From NCBI RefSeq assembly GCF_052076145.1, contig NZ_CP197246.1, forward strand, positions 2,356,001-2,420,000: 64,000 nucleotides of DNA, in the 5' to 3' direction. Origin of the DNA: Kitasatospora sp052076145. Lineage in GTDB: Bacteria > Actinomycetota > Actinomycetes > Streptomycetales > Streptomycetaceae. The notes beneath the pieces are model-generated. The model was given only the letters and a program-made list of their open reading frames with translations, had not been told where the DNA came from and made no database searches. Position numbers and translations under genes: made by a program. This document shows positions 33,881-43,560 of this stretch, one piece after another (the stretch's first letter is position 1; every line of letters starts with the position of its first letter).

Positions 33881-34312
33881 GTGCTGACCCGCATCGACCA
33901 CATCGGCATCGCCTGCTTCGACCTCGACAAGACCGTCGAGTTCTACCGCGCCACGTACGGCTTCGAGGTCTTCCACAGCGAGACCAACGAGGAGCAGGGC
34001 GTCCGCGAGGCCATGCTCAAGATCAACGACACCGGGGACGGCGGCGCCTCCTACCTCCAGCTGCTGGAGCCCACCCGGGAGGACTCGACCGTCGCCAAGT
34101 GGCTCGCCAAGAACGGCGAGGGCGTGCACCACATCGCCTTCGGCACCGCCGACGTGGACGGCGACGCGGCCGACATCAAGTCCAAGGGCGTCCGGGTGCT
34201 CTACGACGAGCCGCGGATCGGCTCGATGGGCTCCCGGATCACCTTCCTGCACCCGAAGGACTGCGGCGGCGTGCTGACCGAGCTGGTCACCTCGGCGAGC
34301 GCCCAGCACTGA
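33881..34312 (+). CDS. mce: Methylmalonyl-CoA epimerase
   Basis: Interconverts (R)- and (S)-methylmalonyl-CoA. 143-residue VOC metalloenzyme with the expected metal ligands: His in IDHIGIA (residue 7), GVHHIAF in the second half, and a C-terminal Glu in GVLTELVTS. GTG with GGAGG at 33869-33873; the frame extends upstream without a credible start. It lies between the thiolase and the scy gene, the same order I recall from S. coelicolor. Confidence 0.93.
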   Translation: MLTRIDHIGIACFDLDKTVEFYRATYGFEVFHSETNEEQGVREAMLKINDTGDGGASYLQLLEPTREDSTVAKWLAKNGEGVHHIAFGTADVDGDAADIKSKGVRVLYDEPRIGSMGSRITFLHPKDCGGVLTELVTSASAQH

Positions 34313-34766
34313 CGCCCCGGGGGGGCCGGGTGCCCGGCCCCCGCCCGGCTCCAGCAGGTCACGACTCGTCAGTAACCTTCGAAAAGCACCACGCGGCCAT
34401 TCCCCTGGAAGCCGCGCACACTACAATGCCCAGGTGCGCAACCGCTCCGACCGAAACGGACCCGGCGGGGCACGGCCGAGGGCGGGAACAACCGGGGTGA
34501 AACCGGTGGGCCCTGCCCAGGGGAGTCCACTACGCGGGCACGGCTGAACAGTCGCAGTACGGATCTGTCACCATTCTCCACGAGGCAAGAGATCGCTCAG
34601 GAGTCCACCCGGACGGCGGAGCGCGGCACACCGCGCACCACCGGCCCCCGGACTCCGACCGTGGCACCCGCTGCGGATGCAAGGACCAGCCGGTCCGGCC
34701 CAGAGCAGTACGGGGTGCCGGGCGGCGTGGTCGAGGACGCGACCAGGAGATGGATGGGACCGCGGA
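34313..34766. other. Upstream region of scy
   Basis: 454 nt without a supported gene. TACAAT at 34422-34427 is a good -10 candidate. A partial TTACTGACGAGT (minus strand, about 34367-34378) resembles the TACTGAC motif. The leader to scy would be over 300 nt, long enough for regulation. Confidence 0.5.
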
Positions 34767-37700
34767 GTGCGGGGCAACGACCGCTACGAGGGTGAAGACC
34801 ACCTCTCCCAGTTCGAGGCCGAGCTCGATCGGACTCGCAAGGAGCGGGACAAGTCCGTCGAGCATGCCGAGGACCTCGCCTACCAGGTGGAGGTGCTCCG
34901 GGCCAAGCTGCACGAATCCCGTCGGCAGCTCGCCCAGCCGCGCGCCTTCGACTCCGTCTCCGGCCAGGCCGAGCAGGTGCTCCGCAACGCCGAGATGCAG
35001 GCCGAGGCGCTGCGCGCCGACGCCGAACGCCAGCTCCGCGACTCGCAGGCCGCCACTCAGCGCATCCTCGCCGAGGCCGCCGAACGCACCGCCCGGCTGG
35101 AGAGCGAGTTCGCCGCCCGCCGCCGCCAGCTCGACGACGAGCTCGCCGAGCTGCGCCGCAACGCCGAACGGCACGTCAACGAGAACGTCTCCTGGGCCGA
35201 GCAGACCCGGGCTGGCACCGAACAGGAGGCCCAGCGCCTCCTCCAGGACTCCCGCGCCGAGGCCGACCGGCTGATCGCCGCCGCCCGCGCCGAGGCCGTC
35301 GCCCTCGCCGACCAGGCCCGCGCCCAGACCGCCGCCGACGTCGACGCCGCCCGCGGCGAGGCGCACGCCCAGGCCGAGGCCGCCCTCCAGCGCGCCCAGA
35401 ACGACGCCGAGCGCCTGCTGCGCGCCGCCAGCGAGCAGGCCCAGCAGGCCGTGGGCCAGGCCGAGGAACTGCGCGGCACCGCCGCCAACGAGGCCCAGCA
35501 GCAGCTCGCGGGCGCCCAGGCCGCCGCCGAGCAGCAGCTCGCCGCCGCCCGCGCCGAGATCGACCACGTCAAGCAGCAGGCCGCCGAGGACCAGGCCCGC
35601 GCCGCCGAGGCCCTCGCCCGCGCCCAGGCCGAGATAGACCGGCTGCGCGCCGAGGCGCTGGCCGAGGCCGAGCGGGCCCGGCAGGAGGCCGCCGAGCTGC
35701 GCGCCCAGGCCGAGGCCGCCGCCGAGCAGCTCCAGGCCGACGCGGAGGCCGCCGTCGAGCGCCTGGTCGCCGACGGCGCGGCCGCCAGCGACCAGCGCTC
35801 GCAGACCGCCCGCGCCGAGATCGCCAAGATGGTCGCCGCCGCGACCAAGGAGACCGAGCGGATCAAGGGCGAGGCCGCCAACGCCAAGGCCGAGGCGGAC
35901 GCCGCCCGCGCCGCCGCCGCCGAGGAGAGCGAGCGTCTGCGCAGCGCTGCCGAGAGCGTCGCCACCCAGCTGCGCACCGAGGCCGAGACGGCGATCGCCG
36001 AGCTGCGCGCCGAGACCGAACGCGAGCTGGCCGAGCTGCGCGCCCAGGCCGAGGCCGCCGCCGAGTCGCTCCGTACGGAGGCCCGCGAGCACGGCCGGGC
36101 CGAGGGCGCCAAGGACGCCACCGTGCACCTCGCCAAGGCCGCCAAGCAGGCCGAGGAGGTGCTCGGCCGGGCCGACCAGGACGCCACCAGCACCGTCGTC
36201 GGCGCCGCCGCCGAGGCCGAGCGCATCCGCGCCGAGGCCACCGCCGAGGTCGAGCGGCTGCGCGAGCAGGCCCAGGCTGCCGTCGAGCAGGCCCAGAACG
36301 CCGCCCTGGACGACGCCGCGGGCATCCGCGCACAGGTCGAGCGGATGCAGGACGAGGCCGCCCAGCTGCGCGCCGAGGCCGAGGAGCTGCGCGCCCAGGC
36401 CGCCGCCGACGCCGAGCGCGTCCGCAGCGAGGCCCGCCGCCAGGCCGTCGCCCAGATCGAGGAGTCGGCGAAGAACGCCGAGGAGCTGCTCACCAAGGCC
36501 AAGTCCGACGCGGACGAGCTGCGGGCCGGCGCCTCCGCCGAGGTCGAGCGGCTGCGCCAGCACGCCAAGGCCCAGGCCGTCGAGGTCCAGGGCCGGGCCG
36601 AGCAGACCCTCACCCGGGCCCGCACCGAGGCCGAGAAGCTCACCGGCACCGCCGAACGGCAGGGCCAGGAGGCGCTGGCCGCCGCCAAGGCGGCAGCCGC
36701 CGAGAACCGCGCCGCCGCCGAGCGCGAGACCGCCGAGCTGCGCCGCGAGGCCACCGACTTCGACCAGCGCGTCCGGGCCGAGGCCCAGGCCGCCGCCGAG
36801 GCCGCCGCACTCCAGGCCGAGCAGGACGCCGAGGCACTCCTGGCGGAGGCCGAGACCGCCGCCCGCGCCGTCGCGGCGGAGGCCCAGAACTGGGCCGCCG
36901 CCCACCGCACCGAGGCAGAGGAGTGGGCCCGCCGCGAACGCGGCGAGGCCGAGACCGCCGCCGTCGCCCTGCGCGAGGAGAGCCGCCGCGAGCACGAGGA
37001 GGCCGCCGCCGGGCTGCTCCGCGAGCGCACCGAGACCACCGAGCTGCTCGCCGCCGCCAAGGCCGCCCAGGAGAGCGCCGAGGCGCAGGCCGCCGAGCTG
37101 ACGGAGCGTACGGCGGCCGAGACCGCCGCCGTGCGGGCCGAGGCCGACCAGGCCCTGGAGACCGCCCGGACGAGCGCCGAGGCGCAGCTGACCGAGGCGG
37201 CGGAGGCCGCCGAGGCGCTGCGGGCCGAGGGCGCGCAGGAGCTGGCACAGGCCCAGGAGCTGGCCGCCGAGACCCTGCGGGAGAGCACCGAGCTGCGGGC
37301 CGCCGCCGAGGCGGAGACCGCCGGGCTGCGGGCCGAGGCGCAGGCGTACGACACCGAGCTGCGCGCCACCGCCGAGCTGGCTGCCGCCGAGGCCGGTGAG
37401 CTGGCCGAGCGCCGCGCGGCCGAGCTGCTGGCCGCTGCCGAGGACGAGGCCGCCGAGACCCGCCAGTCCGTCGCCGGGCTGCACGAGGCCGCCTCCCAGC
37501 AGATCGCCGAGCTGCGGGCCACCGCCGACCGCGAGACGGCCGAGCTGCGGGCCCTGGCCGAGACCGAGACCGCCGAGCTGCGGGCCGCCGCGCAGGCGTA
37601 CGACACCGAGCTGCGGGCCCTGACCGACCGGGAGACGGCCGAGCAGCGGGCCGCCGTCGAGGCGGAGACCGCCGAGCTGCGTGAGCGGACGGACGCCGAG

Positions 37701-39092
37701 CTGGCCGCCGACCGGGAGAGCGCTGCCGCCGAGATCGCGCAGCAGCGGGCCGAGGCCCAGGCGTACGACGCCGAGCTGCGGGCCGGCGCCGAGGCGGAGC
37801 TGCTGGGTGCCCAGGAGGCCGCCGAGCAGCTGCGTGCCCAGGCACAGGCGCAGGCCCGGCAGGCCGTCGCGGAGGCGGACGAACGGGCATCGGCCACGGT
37901 CGCGGAGGCGGAGGAGTTCGCCGCCGCGCTGCGCGCCGAGGCGGAGGAGTACGCGCTCGCCACCCGGCACCTCGCCGAGGAGTACGAGGCCGACGCCCGT
38001 GGCCGGGCCGACGCGTTCGACCGGGAGACCCGCGAGGCCGCCGAGCAGTTCGACAAGGCGACCCGCGAGCAGGCCAAGTCGGTGCTGGAGAAGGCGTTCG
38101 CGGACGCCGAGTCGCTCGGCGAGGACGCCCAGACGACGGCGCTGGCCACCACGGCCGCGGCCGAGGAGCAGGCCGACGCGATGGTGTCGGCGGCCCGCAA
38201 GGAGGCCGAGCGGCTGGTCGCGGCGGGCGAGGCCGCCGGGCAGGCCGAGGTCGAGCGGGCCCGTGCGGACGCGGACGCGCTGCTCTCCGAGGCCCGCCGG
38301 GACGCGACGGCCGTGCGGGAGCGCGCGGAGGAGCTGCGGGAGCGGACGGACGCCGAGATCGAGGCGCTGCACGAGCGGGCCCGCAAGGAGAACGCGCAGG
38401 CCATGAAGTCGGCCGGCGAGCGCGTCGACACGCTGGTGACGGCCGCTCAGGAGCAGCTCACCGAGGCCGAGACGCAGGCGCTCGCTGCTGTCACGGAGGC
38501 CGAGGAGCGGGCCGAGGCGCTGGTCACGGCGGCTCAGGAGCGGGCGAACGAGCTGACGTCGGAGGCTTCGGCGGAGGCGAGCAAGGTCCGGATCTCGGCC
38601 GTGCGCAAGGCCGAGGGGCTGCTCAAGGGCGCCGAGCAGAAGCTCGCCGACTCGACGGCCAAGGCCGAGCAGCTGCAGGGGGAGGCCGAGGCCGCGCTGA
38701 AGGCCGCGCAGGACGAGGCCGAGGAGCAGATCGAGGCGGCGGCCGAGGAGGCCGCGAAGCGGCTGGGCAAGGCCGACGACGGTGCGCGGGAGCAGCTGCG
38801 GCTGGCCGAGGAGGAGGCCGAGCGGTTGCTCGCCGAGGCCAAGGCCGAGGCGCAGCGCGTGACCGACGAGGGCCGTCGGGAGTTGGACGAACTGGTCCGC
38901 CGGCGCAAGGACATCAACACGGAGATCTCCCGGGTGCAGGACGTCCTGTCCGCCCTGGAGGCCTTCGAGGCGCCGTCACCGGCCGCGCAGACCAACGGGG
39001 GAAACAGCAGGGCGAATGCGCCGAAGGCCGGAGCCGGGGCGGGCTCACCACGATCGGGTGGTAATCGCTCCGGTGGCGCACCACCCGATTGA
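34767..39092 (+). CDS. scy: Scy, giant coiled-coil polarisome protein
   Basis: 1441 residues, almost entirely Ala/Glu/Arg/Gln coiled coil in heptad-like and longer periods. In streptomycetes Scy scaffolds the tip-organising centre with DivIVA and FilP. The N-terminal segment (residues 1-45) around HLSQFEAELDRTRKERDKS and AYQVEVLRAKLHESR matches the conserved DivIVA-like head; the C-terminus is a short Gly/Ser/Pro tail. AQAYD(T/A)ELRA recurs three times (about 37338, 37590, 37755). The GTG at 34767 is the only in-frame start near the homologous N-terminus; the ribosome site is weak. S. coelicolor Scy is about 1326 residues, so this one is longer. Confidence 0.9.
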   Translation: MRGNDRYEGEDHLSQFEAELDRTRKERDKSVEHAEDLAYQVEVLRAKLHESRRQLAQPRAFDSVSGQAEQVLRNAEMQAEALRADAERQLRDSQAATQRILAEAAERTARLESEFAARRRQLDDELAELRRNAERHVNENVSWAEQTRAGTEQEAQRLLQDSRAEADRLIAAARAEAVALADQARAQTAADVDAARGEAHAQAEAALQRAQNDAERLLRAASEQAQQAVGQAEELRGTAANEAQQQLAGAQAAAEQQLAAARAEIDHVKQQAAEDQARAAEALARAQAEIDRLRAEALAEAERARQEAAELRAQAEAAAEQLQADAEAAVERLVADGAAASDQRSQTARAEIAKMVAAATKETERIKGEAANAKAEADAARAAAAEESERLRSAAESVATQLRTEAETAIAELRAETERELAELRAQAEAAAESLRTEAREHGRAEGAKDATVHLAKAAKQAEEVLGRADQDATSTVVGAAAEAERIRAEATAEVERLREQAQAAVEQAQNAALDDAAGIRAQVERMQDEAAQLRAEAEELRAQAAADAERVRSEARRQAVAQIEESAKNAEELLTKAKSDADELRAGASAEVERLRQHAKAQAVEVQGRAEQTLTRARTEAEKLTGTAERQGQEALAAAKAAAAENRAAAERETAELRREATDFDQRVRAEAQAAAEAAALQAEQDAEALLAEAETAARAVAAEAQNWAAAHRTEAEEWARRERGEAETAAVALREESRREHEEAAAGLLRERTETTELLAAAKAAQESAEAQAAELTERTAAETAAVRAEADQALETARTSAEAQLTEAAEAAEALRAEGAQELAQAQELAAETLRESTELRAAAEAETAGLRAEAQAYDTELRATAELAAAEAGELAERRAAELLAAAEDEAAETRQSVAGLHEAASQQIAELRATADRETAELRALAETETAELRAAAQAYDTELRALTDRETAEQRAAVEAETAELRERTDAELAADRESAAAEIAQQRAEAQAYDAELRAGAEAELLGAQEAAEQLRAQAQAQARQAVAEADERASATVAEAEEFAAALRAEAEEYALATRHLAEEYEADARGRADAFDRETREAAEQFDKATREQAKSVLEKAFADAESLGEDAQTTALATTAAAEEQADAMVSAARKEAERLVAAGEAAGQAEVERARADADALLSEARRDATAVRERAEELRERTDAEIEALHERARKENAQAMKSAGERVDTLVTAAQEQLTEAETQALAAVTEAEERAEALVTAAQERANELTSEASAEASKVRISAVRKAEGLLKGAEQKLADSTAKAEQLQGEAEAALKAAQDEAEEQIEAAAEEAAKRLGKADDGAREQLRLAEEEAERLLAEAKAEAQRVTDEGRRELDELVRRRKDINTEISRVQDVLSALEAFEAPSPAAQTNGGNSRANAPKAGAGAGSPRSGGNRSGGAPPD

Positions 39093-39200
39093 GCGGACAT
39101 TGTCCGCGAAGCATCGGCATTTCGCCGATGACACTCCGGTAACGTGTCAGGATTCCCTCAACCACCCCAAGCGGTCTGACGACAGGAAGCCCAGAACCCC

Positions 39201-40130
39201 ATGAGCGACAGTCACTCCATTCACGGCTTCGACCTGGTGCGCCGTGGGTACGAGCGTGCCCAGGTCGACGAGCGGATCACCAAGCTGGTGGCCGACCGTG
39301 ACAGCGCGTTGTCCCGGATCGGTGCGCTGGAGAAGCGCATCGAGGAGCTGCACCTGGAGACCCAGAGCGCCCAGGCGCAGGTCACCGAGTCCGAGCCCTC
39401 GTACGCCGGTCTCGGTGCCCGGGTGGAGAAGATCCTCCGGCTTGCCGAGGAGGAGGCCGCCGACCTGCGCAACGAGGCGCACCGCGCCGCCGAGCAGCAC
39501 CGCGAGCTGGCCGAGGCGGCCTCGCAGCAGGTCCGCACCGAGGCGGAGAACTACGCCAAGGACCGCAAGGCCAAGGCCGAGGACGAGGGTCTGCGGATCG
39601 TCGACAAGGCGAAGAGCGACAGCGCCCAGCTGCGCGCCGAGGCCAACAAGGACGCCCAGACCAAGCGCGAGGAGGCGGACGCCCTCTTCGAGGAGACCCG
39701 CACCAAGGCCGCCCAGGCCGCGCTGGAGTTCGAGACCAACCTCGCCAAGCGCCGCGAGCAGTCCGAGCGTGATCTGGCCGCCCGTCAGGCCAAGGCCGAG
39801 AAGCGCCTCGCCGAGATCGAGCACCGCGCCGAGCAGCTCCGTCTGGAGGCCGAGAAGCTCCGCACGGACGCCGAGCGCCGCGCCCGCCAGACGGTCGAGA
39901 CGGCCCAGCGCCAGTCCGAGGACATCGTGGCGGACGCCAACGCCAAGGCCGACCGGATCCGCAGCGAGTCCGAGCGCGAGCTGGCGGCGCTGACCAACCG
40001 CCGCGACTCGATCAACGCCCAGCTCACCAACGTCCGCGAGATGCTGGCGACGCTCACCGGCGCGGCCGTGGCCGCCGCCTCGCTGCCGACCGACGACACC
40101 ATGGGTGTCCCGGCGCAGCAGTCCCGCTGA
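39201..40130 (+). CDS. filP: FilP, intermediate-filament-like protein
   Basis: 309 residues, nearly the S. coelicolor FilP length (310). The N-terminal head (GFDLVRRGYERAQVDERITKL) resembles DivIVA, then a continuous coiled-coil rod (about 35-275), then a short Ala-rich tail. FilP forms lattices behind hyphal tips and supports rigidity, interacting with Scy and DivIVA. ATG after an AGGAAG site with long spacing. It follows scy by 108 nt and probably has its own promoter. Confidence 0.94.
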   Translation: MSDSHSIHGFDLVRRGYERAQVDERITKLVADRDSALSRIGALEKRIEELHLETQSAQAQVTESEPSYAGLGARVEKILRLAEEEAADLRNEAHRAAEQHRELAEAASQQVRTEAENYAKDRKAKAEDEGLRIVDKAKSDSAQLRAEANKDAQTKREEADALFEETRTKAAQAALEFETNLAKRREQSERDLAARQAKAEKRLAEIEHRAEQLRLEAEKLRTDAERRARQTVETAQRQSEDIVADANAKADRIRSESERELAALTNRRDSINAQLTNVREMLATLTGAAVAAASLPTDDTMGVPAQQSR

Positions 40131-40160
40131 ACCGCCGGCTGAACCGCTAGGTAAGACACC

Positions 40161-40237
40161 AGGGGCGCGGGGAACTGCGCGAAACCGGAAGAGTGCAGGC
40201 CCGCACCTTCCGCGCTCGCGCAGTTCCCCGCGCCCCT
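40161..40237. terminator. Dispersed-repeat hairpin after filP
   Basis: 22-bp perfect stem (left arm AGGGGCGCGGGGAACTGCGC..., 40161-40182; right arm 40216-40237). Same arms as the hairpin at 19110-19181 but a different loop. Confidence 0.75.
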
Positions 40238-40325
40238 TGCTGCTGCAACCCACTCTGTTCACCGGACAGTTCACTGCTCTTCAGTCCGAAGCCGCCCACT
40301 GCCCGACCCCCAGGGTCGAGGCTGT

Positions 40326-41618
40326 GTGCCCATGCGACTCTCCCGTCTGACCGCGCTCGCCGCCGTTGCAGCGCTCACCGCCCTCGCCGCCCCGACCGCC
40401 ATGGCTGCTGACGCCCCGCAGCACGACGGCTCCTGGACGTACGCGAACCCGGCCCCGATCGGGGGCGGCCTCGCGCTCGGCGGCTTCAGCGACCTCTACC
40501 CGGCCGACGACTCCGGCAAGGTCTTCTGGACCATCACCGACCGCGGCCCGAACGCCGACGCGCCGACTGACAATGACAAGATCTTCCTGAAGCCCGACTA
40601 CACCCCGCAGATCCTCAAGATCCGCCTCGGCAAGGGCGGCGCCGTCGAGGTGCTCAAGCGCCTGCCGCTGCGCGTCCCCAAGGGGCAGCAGGACCCGGTC
40701 ACCGGCACCCGCTACCTGACCGGCCTGCCGCCCGCCTCGCTGACCGGCGAGCGCCCGGTGGACAGCACGGGCAAGGTGCTGCCGAACGACCCGTACGGGG
40801 TCGACAGCGAGGGCCTGGTGCGGGCGCCCGACGGCTCGTTCTGGGTGAGCAGCGAGTACGGCTCCTCGGTGCTGCACTTCTCCGCGCAGGGCGTGCTGAA
40901 GACGGTGCTCGTCCCGGCCGGGTCCACCTTCGACGCGCCGGGCGCCCAGGTGCTGAAGATCCTGCCCGCGATCGAGAGCAAGCAGAAGAACAACAAGGGC
41001 CTGGAGGGCCTGACCATCTCGGCCGACGGCCGCACCCTCTACGCCGCCCAGCAGACCTCGCTCGCCAACCCGGACTCCAAGACCGCCAAGAAGTCCCGGG
41101 TGCAGCGGATCTTCCGGATCGACATCAGCCGCACGCCCGCCGTGACCGGCGAGTTCGCCGGCATCCGGGAGGCCGACTCGGCCACCGACGGCGGGTGGAG
41201 CACCTCGACGATCAGCTGGCTGGGCACCGACCGCCTGCTGGTCGAGGAGCGGGACGCCGCCAGGCCGACCGCGCACACGCAGTTCTTCGAGGTCGACCTG
41301 CACAAGGCGACCAACCTGCTCGGCACCAAGTGGGACGACCCGGCCACCTCCCCGACCCTGGAGCAGGACGCCTCCGCCGTCACCCCCGGCGCCAAGCGGC
41401 TGGTCTTCGACGCGGCCGCCGCAGGCCTGTCGAACGGCAAGGTCGAGGGCCTCGCCGTCCGCAACGCCAAGCACGGCCAGGTCCAGCTGACGCTGGTCAA
41501 CGACAACGACTTCGGCGTCGACGGCTTCGCGAACGGCGCCGTCGTCCCCAACAACGCCCCGACCCGCATCGACCAGTACACCCTCCCGGCCGGCACGGTC
41601 ACCCTCGACCGCCACTGA
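40326..41618 (+). CDS. Secreted esterase-like protein of the phytase-like family
   Basis: 430 residues. Signal peptide (RLSRLTALAAVAALTALAA, AMA cleavage) then a single domain of the 'esterase-like activity of phytase' family, with a beta-propeller-like pattern: GGFSDLYP, WTITDRGPNAD, DSEGLVRAPDGSFWVSSEYG, KGLEGLTISADGRTLYAA, KVEGLAV. Substrate unknown, possibly organic phosphate. The GTG at 40326 has GAGG 6 nt upstream; an ATG two codons on is also possible. Confidence 0.85.
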   Translation: MPMRLSRLTALAAVAALTALAAPTAMAADAPQHDGSWTYANPAPIGGGLALGGFSDLYPADDSGKVFWTITDRGPNADAPTDNDKIFLKPDYTPQILKIRLGKGGAVEVLKRLPLRVPKGQQDPVTGTRYLTGLPPASLTGERPVDSTGKVLPNDPYGVDSEGLVRAPDGSFWVSSEYGSSVLHFSAQGVLKTVLVPAGSTFDAPGAQVLKILPAIESKQKNNKGLEGLTISADGRTLYAAQQTSLANPDSKTAKKSRVQRIFRIDISRTPAVTGEFAGIREADSATDGGWSTSTISWLGTDRLLVEERDAARPTAHTQFFEVDLHKATNLLGTKWDDPATSPTLEQDASAVTPGAKRLVFDAAAAGLSNGKVEGLAVRNAKHGQVQLTLVNDNDFGVDGFANGAVVPNNAPTRIDQYTLPAGTVTLDRH

Positions 41619-41637
41619 TCCGAGCTCGCCCCACTTG

Positions 41638-41672
41638 CACCGGCGGGGGCCCTCCCCGCACCCCCGCCGGTG
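41638..41672. terminator. Terminator between phytase-like gene and hydrolase
   Basis: CACCGGCGGGGG / CCCCCGCCGGTG 12-bp perfect stem with an 11-nt loop between convergent genes. Confidence 0.8.
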
Positions 41673-41676
41673 TGCG

Positions 41677-42465
41677 TCAGACCCGCCGCAGCAGCGCCCT
41701 GACCGCCGCGTTGAAGCTCTCCGGCGCCTCCAACGAGCTCAGGTGGCCCACGCTCGGGATGACGGTGAGTTCGGCGTCCTGCAGGGCGTCGGCCATCAGC
41801 ACGGCCTCGCTCAGCGGGGTGACCGAGTCGGCCTCGCCGACGACGACCGCAGCGGGCACGTCGAGCCCGGCCAGGACGTCCAGCGAATCCGGCCGGAGAG
41901 CCATCGCGCGCTGCGCCCAGGCGACCGCCTCCGGGGTGGCCTCGCCGATCAGCTCGCGGACGTACGCCGTCAGCTCCGGCATGGTGGCCGGGCCGAGCAG
42001 GGCCTCCGCGAGCTTCTCCTCCCGCAGCAGCGCCACGCTGCTGCGGGCCAGCACCGCAGCGGCGATCCGCTCCCGGTTGGCGCGTGCCGGCTCCAGGTCG
42101 GCGGTGGCCTTGGTGCTGGCCAGCAGCAGCCCGGCGATCCGCTCGGGGTGGCGGCGGGCGAAGGCCATCGCCACGTACCCGCCCATCGACAGGCCGCCGA
42201 TCACCGCCCGTTCCAGCTCCAGCCCGTCCAGCAGCCGGGCCAGGTCGTCGGCGACGAGATCGAGCGAGGGCTCCTCGCCGCCGAGCGCCGCCAAGCCGAA
42301 GCCGCGCTGGTCGGGCGTGATCACCCGGGCTTCGTGGCCTGCCGCCCCGGGGATCACCTCCCGTTGGGCGTCCCACATCCGGGACGAGAGCGGAAAGGCG
42401 TGCAGCAGGACGAGCGGGGTGCCGGAGCCACTCTCGCGAAGGCCCGGCGCAGGGGGGAAGGTCAT
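41677..42465 (-). CDS. Alpha/beta-fold hydrolase
   Basis: 262 residues. Oxyanion-region LLHAFPLSSRMW, nucleophile elbow GLSMGG (Ser93), acid in VVVGEADSVTP (about Asp213) and SVGHLSSLE histidine (about 240) complete a catalytic triad. It resembles carboxylesterases and 3-oxoadipate enol-lactonase; substrate undetermined. An ATG without ribosome site is used; a GTG at 42486 would add seven residues. Divergent from the ABC operon. Confidence 0.85.
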   Translation of the reverse strand: MTFPPAPGLRESGSGTPLVLLHAFPLSSRMWDAQREVIPGAAGHEARVITPDQRGFGLAALGGEEPSLDLVADDLARLLDGLELERAVIGGLSMGGYVAMAFARRHPERIAGLLLASTKATADLEPARANRERIAAAVLARSSVALLREEKLAEALLGPATMPELTAYVRELIGEATPEAVAWAQRAMALRPDSLDVLAGLDVPAAVVVGEADSVTPLSEAVLMADALQDAELTVIPSVGHLSSLEAPESFNAAVRALLRRV

Positions 42466-42557
42466 GCGACAACCGTAGAGCGGCACGCCCGCCGGTCGTA
42501 ACCAGCGCGCCCTTATGTCTGACTTGTCATAATCTGACGGAGAGTGAGGGAGACCAG

Positions 42558-43559
42558 ATGATCGAGCTGCACGAGCTGACCAAACGCTACGGCGACACGC
42601 TGGCCGTCGACGGGCTGAGCTTCCAGGTGCCCCAGGGCGTGGTGACAGGCTTCCTCGGGCCGAACGGCGCCGGCAAGTCCACCACCATGCGCATGATCCT
42701 CGACCTCGACCGGCCCACCAGCGGCCGCGTCACCATCGACGGCAGACGGTACGGGCAGCTCAGCGAGCCGCTCAAGTACATCGGCGCACTGCTGGAGGCC
42801 AAGGCCGTCCACCCGGGCCGCACCGCCTACGACCACCTGCTCTGGCTCGCCCAGAGCAACCGCATCCCCCGCCGCCGGGTCGACGAGGTGCTCTCCCTGG
42901 TCGGGCTCACCTCCGTCGCCCGCAAACGCTCGCGCGGCTTCTCGCTCGGCATGGGCCAGCGCCTCGGCATCGCCTCCGCCCTGCTCGGCGACCCCGAGAT
43001 CCTGATGTTCGACGAGCCCGTCAACGGGCTCGACCCCGAGGGCATCCTGTGGATCCGCAACCTGATGAAGGGTCTGGCCTCCGAGGGCCGCACCGTCTTC
43101 GTCTCCTCGCACCTGATGAGCGAGATGGCGCTGACCGCCGACCACCTGGTCGTGATCGGCAAGGGCCGGTTGCTCTCCAACCTGCCGATGGCCGAATTCA
43201 TCAAGCAGAACTCGCGCTCCGCCGTCCGCGTCCGCACCCCGCACGTCGAACAGCTGCTCACCGCCCTGCACGGCGTCGGCCTGCGCGGCGATCCGGGCCC
43301 GGACGGCAGCTACGAGATCGAGGACGGCGACCTCGTCCACATCGGCGAGCTGGCCGCCCAGCACGGCATCACGCTGCACGAGCTGAGCCCCCAGCAGGCC
43401 TCGCTGGAGGAGGCGTTCATGCAGATGACGGCCGACTCGGTGGAGTACCACGCCGGGGACGGCGAGGGCCGCGACGCGGCCGGGGCCTGGGGCGCGGCCT
43501 GGCACCCCCAGGCCGCGCACCACGCCCCGCACCAGGCCGGCCAGAGCGAGGAGAACTGA
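42558..43559 (+). CDS. ABC transporter ATP-binding protein
   Basis: 333 residues. Walker A GPNGAGKST (34-42), variant signature FSLGMGQR (128-135, LSxGQ replaced), Walker B ILMFDEP (148-154), and the SSHLMSEM switch histidine. A CcmA/BcrA-type exporter ATPase, with a C-terminal extension of about 90 residues ending in a His/Ala/Gln-rich tail. ATG with GGGAG. Paired with the permease one base downstream; efflux of a drug or lipid is the usual role of this family. Confidence 0.92.
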   Translation: MIELHELTKRYGDTLAVDGLSFQVPQGVVTGFLGPNGAGKSTTMRMILDLDRPTSGRVTIDGRRYGQLSEPLKYIGALLEAKAVHPGRTAYDHLLWLAQSNRIPRRRVDEVLSLVGLTSVARKRSRGFSLGMGQRLGIASALLGDPEILMFDEPVNGLDPEGILWIRNLMKGLASEGRTVFVSSHLMSEMALTADHLVVIGKGRLLSNLPMAEFIKQNSRSAVRVRTPHVEQLLTALHGVGLRGDPGPDGSYEIEDGDLVHIGELAAQHGITLHELSPQQASLEEAFMQMTADSVEYHAGDGEGRDAAGAWGAAWHPQAAHHAPHQAGQSEEN

Positions 43560-43560
43560 G

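Noticed and set aside
34530..38372. 1280-codon minus-strand Leu/Gly-rich open frame opposite scy
   Set aside because: Mirror of the Ala/Glu/Arg repeats of Scy; the repetitive LGLGAQLGG composition is a codon artefact and there is no ribosome site.
42511..42540. Operator-like TCTGAC repeats before the ABC operon
   Set aside because: The two copies (near 42518 and 42533) are direct and short, without symmetry; too weak to list as a site.
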